From positions 1 to 6,173 of the forward strand of contig JAFDJI010000243.1 in assembly GCA_019307545.1 (NCBI GenBank): DNA of 6,173 bases, given 5' to 3'. The position numbers were made by a program, and so were the translations under genes. Of the stretch, positions 5,526 to 6,173 are shown one piece after another. The notes beneath the pieces are model-generated. The model saw only the letters and a program-made list of their open reading frames with translations, was not told the DNA's origin and did no database searches. The stretch is from Deltaproteobacteria bacterium. GTDB taxonomy: Bacteria; Myxococcota_A; UBA796; GCA-2862545. The number at the start of each line of letters is the position of its first letter. The first letter of the stretch is position 1.

Positions 5526-6173
5526 ATGGACAAGCTCAAGGTCGCCATGATCGGGGTCGGCGACATCACTTCGCTCCACCGCCCCGCCTACGTCGACTTC
5601 GAGCACGCCGAGTTGGTGGCGCTGTGCGACGTGGACCCCGAACAGTTGGCGCGGCGGGCCGCGGAGTGGGGGGTGGCGCGGACCACCACCGACCACCGGG
5701 AGCTGATCGGGGACCCGGACATCGACATCGTCGAGGTCAACACCCCCCACCACCTGCACGAGCCGCTGGTGGTCGAGGCGTTGGACGCCGGCAAGCACGT
5801 GGCCTGCCAGAAGCCGATCGCCACCTCGGTCGCCGAGGCCGAGCGGATGATCGAGGCCGAGCGGCGCAACCCTGGGCGGCTGCGCATCTTCGAGAACTTC
5901 GTGTTCTACCCGCCCTATGTGCGGGCCAGGGCGCTGTTGGAGGACGGGGAGGTCGGCACCCCCCAGACGGCGCGCTTCAAGCTCGGGACCGGGCTGTTCG
6001 GCTCGCGCTGGATCCCCCTGCGCTCGGAGCTCTGGCACCTGATGGAGTCGGAGAAGGGCATGGGCCAGGCGGTCTTCGACGACGGGTACCACAAGCTGTC
6101 GGTCGCGATTCACCTCTTCGGACCCGTGGCCTCGGTCAAGGGGTTCATCGACCGGTCCCTGGCCTACATCGAC
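5526..6173 (+). CDS. Gfo/Idh/MocA-family oxidoreductase, N-terminal part
   Basis: The first 216 residues of an NAD(P)-dependent oxidoreductase that runs off the right edge. The N-terminal Rossmann fold shows KVAMIGVGDI with Gly10 and Gly12 for dinucleotide binding, ALCDVDPEQ (32-40) at the second strand, and DIDIVEVNTPHHLHEP (65-80), the family's conserved strand-turn. AGKHVACQKPIA (88-99) contains the conserved Lys96-Pro97; the usual preceding Glu is Gln95. The second domain begins with ENFVFYPPYVRARALLEDGE (123-142). DDGYHKLSVAIHLFG (185-199) aligns with the DxGxHxxD substrate/catalytic motif, with His189 present but Ser192 where Asp is usual. Members oxidise or reduce sugars, inositols and related compounds, or hydrolyse glycosides by a redox route; the substrate here is not determined. 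The GGGGA at 5517-5521 is the likely ribosome site. Probably its own transcription unit. Confidence 0.92.
   Translation, partial: MDKLKVAMIGVGDITSLHRPAYVDFEHAELVALCDVDPEQLARRAAEWGVARTTTDHRELIGDPDIDIVEVNTPHHLHEPLVVEALDAGKHVACQKPIATSVAEAERMIEAERRNPGRLRIFENFVFYPPYVRARALLEDGEVGTPQTARFKLGTGLFGSRWIPLRSELWHLMESEKGMGQAVFDDGYHKLSVAIHLFGPVASVKGFIDRSLAYID

Noticed and set aside
5202..6113. Minus-strand open frame of 303 codons
   Set aside because: Antisense to the clear Gfo/Idh/MocA oxidoreductase; composition and lack of motifs fit a shadow frame.

Overview
This window is very GC-rich and densely coding. It reads as a chromosomal segment of a Gram-negative bacterium, most likely from the Myxococcota (former deltaproteobacteria). 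The evidence is strong G/C at codon third positions, several exported proteins including two lipoproteins, and one lipoprotein whose C-terminus resembles the MYXO-CTERM sorting tail (Cys, small residues, hydrophobic stretch, Arg-Arg-Arg). The taxon is an inference; there is no rRNA or marker gene here.

Layout. Positions 1-721 (minus strand) hold the N-terminal 240 residues of a multi-pass membrane protein of the putative Na+/H+ antiporter family; it runs off the left edge. A short divergent intergenic region follows. On the plus strand come a haloalkane dehalogenase with an intact HLD-II catalytic pentad (863-1780), a lipoprotein with a GH43-like beta-propeller (1824-2798), an acidic Cys-rich lipoprotein with a MYXO-CTERM-like tail (2863-3786), an exported metallo-beta-lactamase-fold hydrolase (3787-4530), an exported monohaem cytochrome c (4605-5021), a small secreted protein that may carry a frameshift (5071-5295 or, if repaired, to 5348), a 177-bp non-coding stretch with a hairpin and a plausible sigma-70-type promoter, and the first 216 residues of a Gfo/Idh/MocA-family NAD(P)-dependent oxidoreductase (5526 to the right edge).

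The six genes from 863 to about 5300 are co-directional with gaps of 0-74 bp, so they may be partly co-transcribed. Five of the six carry export signals, but their predicted activities do not form a pathway I recognise. The last gene probably has its own promoter. The most notable local features are the zero-gap, same-frame junction between the Cys-rich lipoprotein and the MBL hydrolase (one TAG followed directly by ATG), the apparent loss of canonical glycosidase acids in the beta-propeller lipoprotein, and the possible one-base deletion in the small secreted protein. I see no mobile element, CRISPR array, tRNA or rRNA, and no convincing new multi-gene system.
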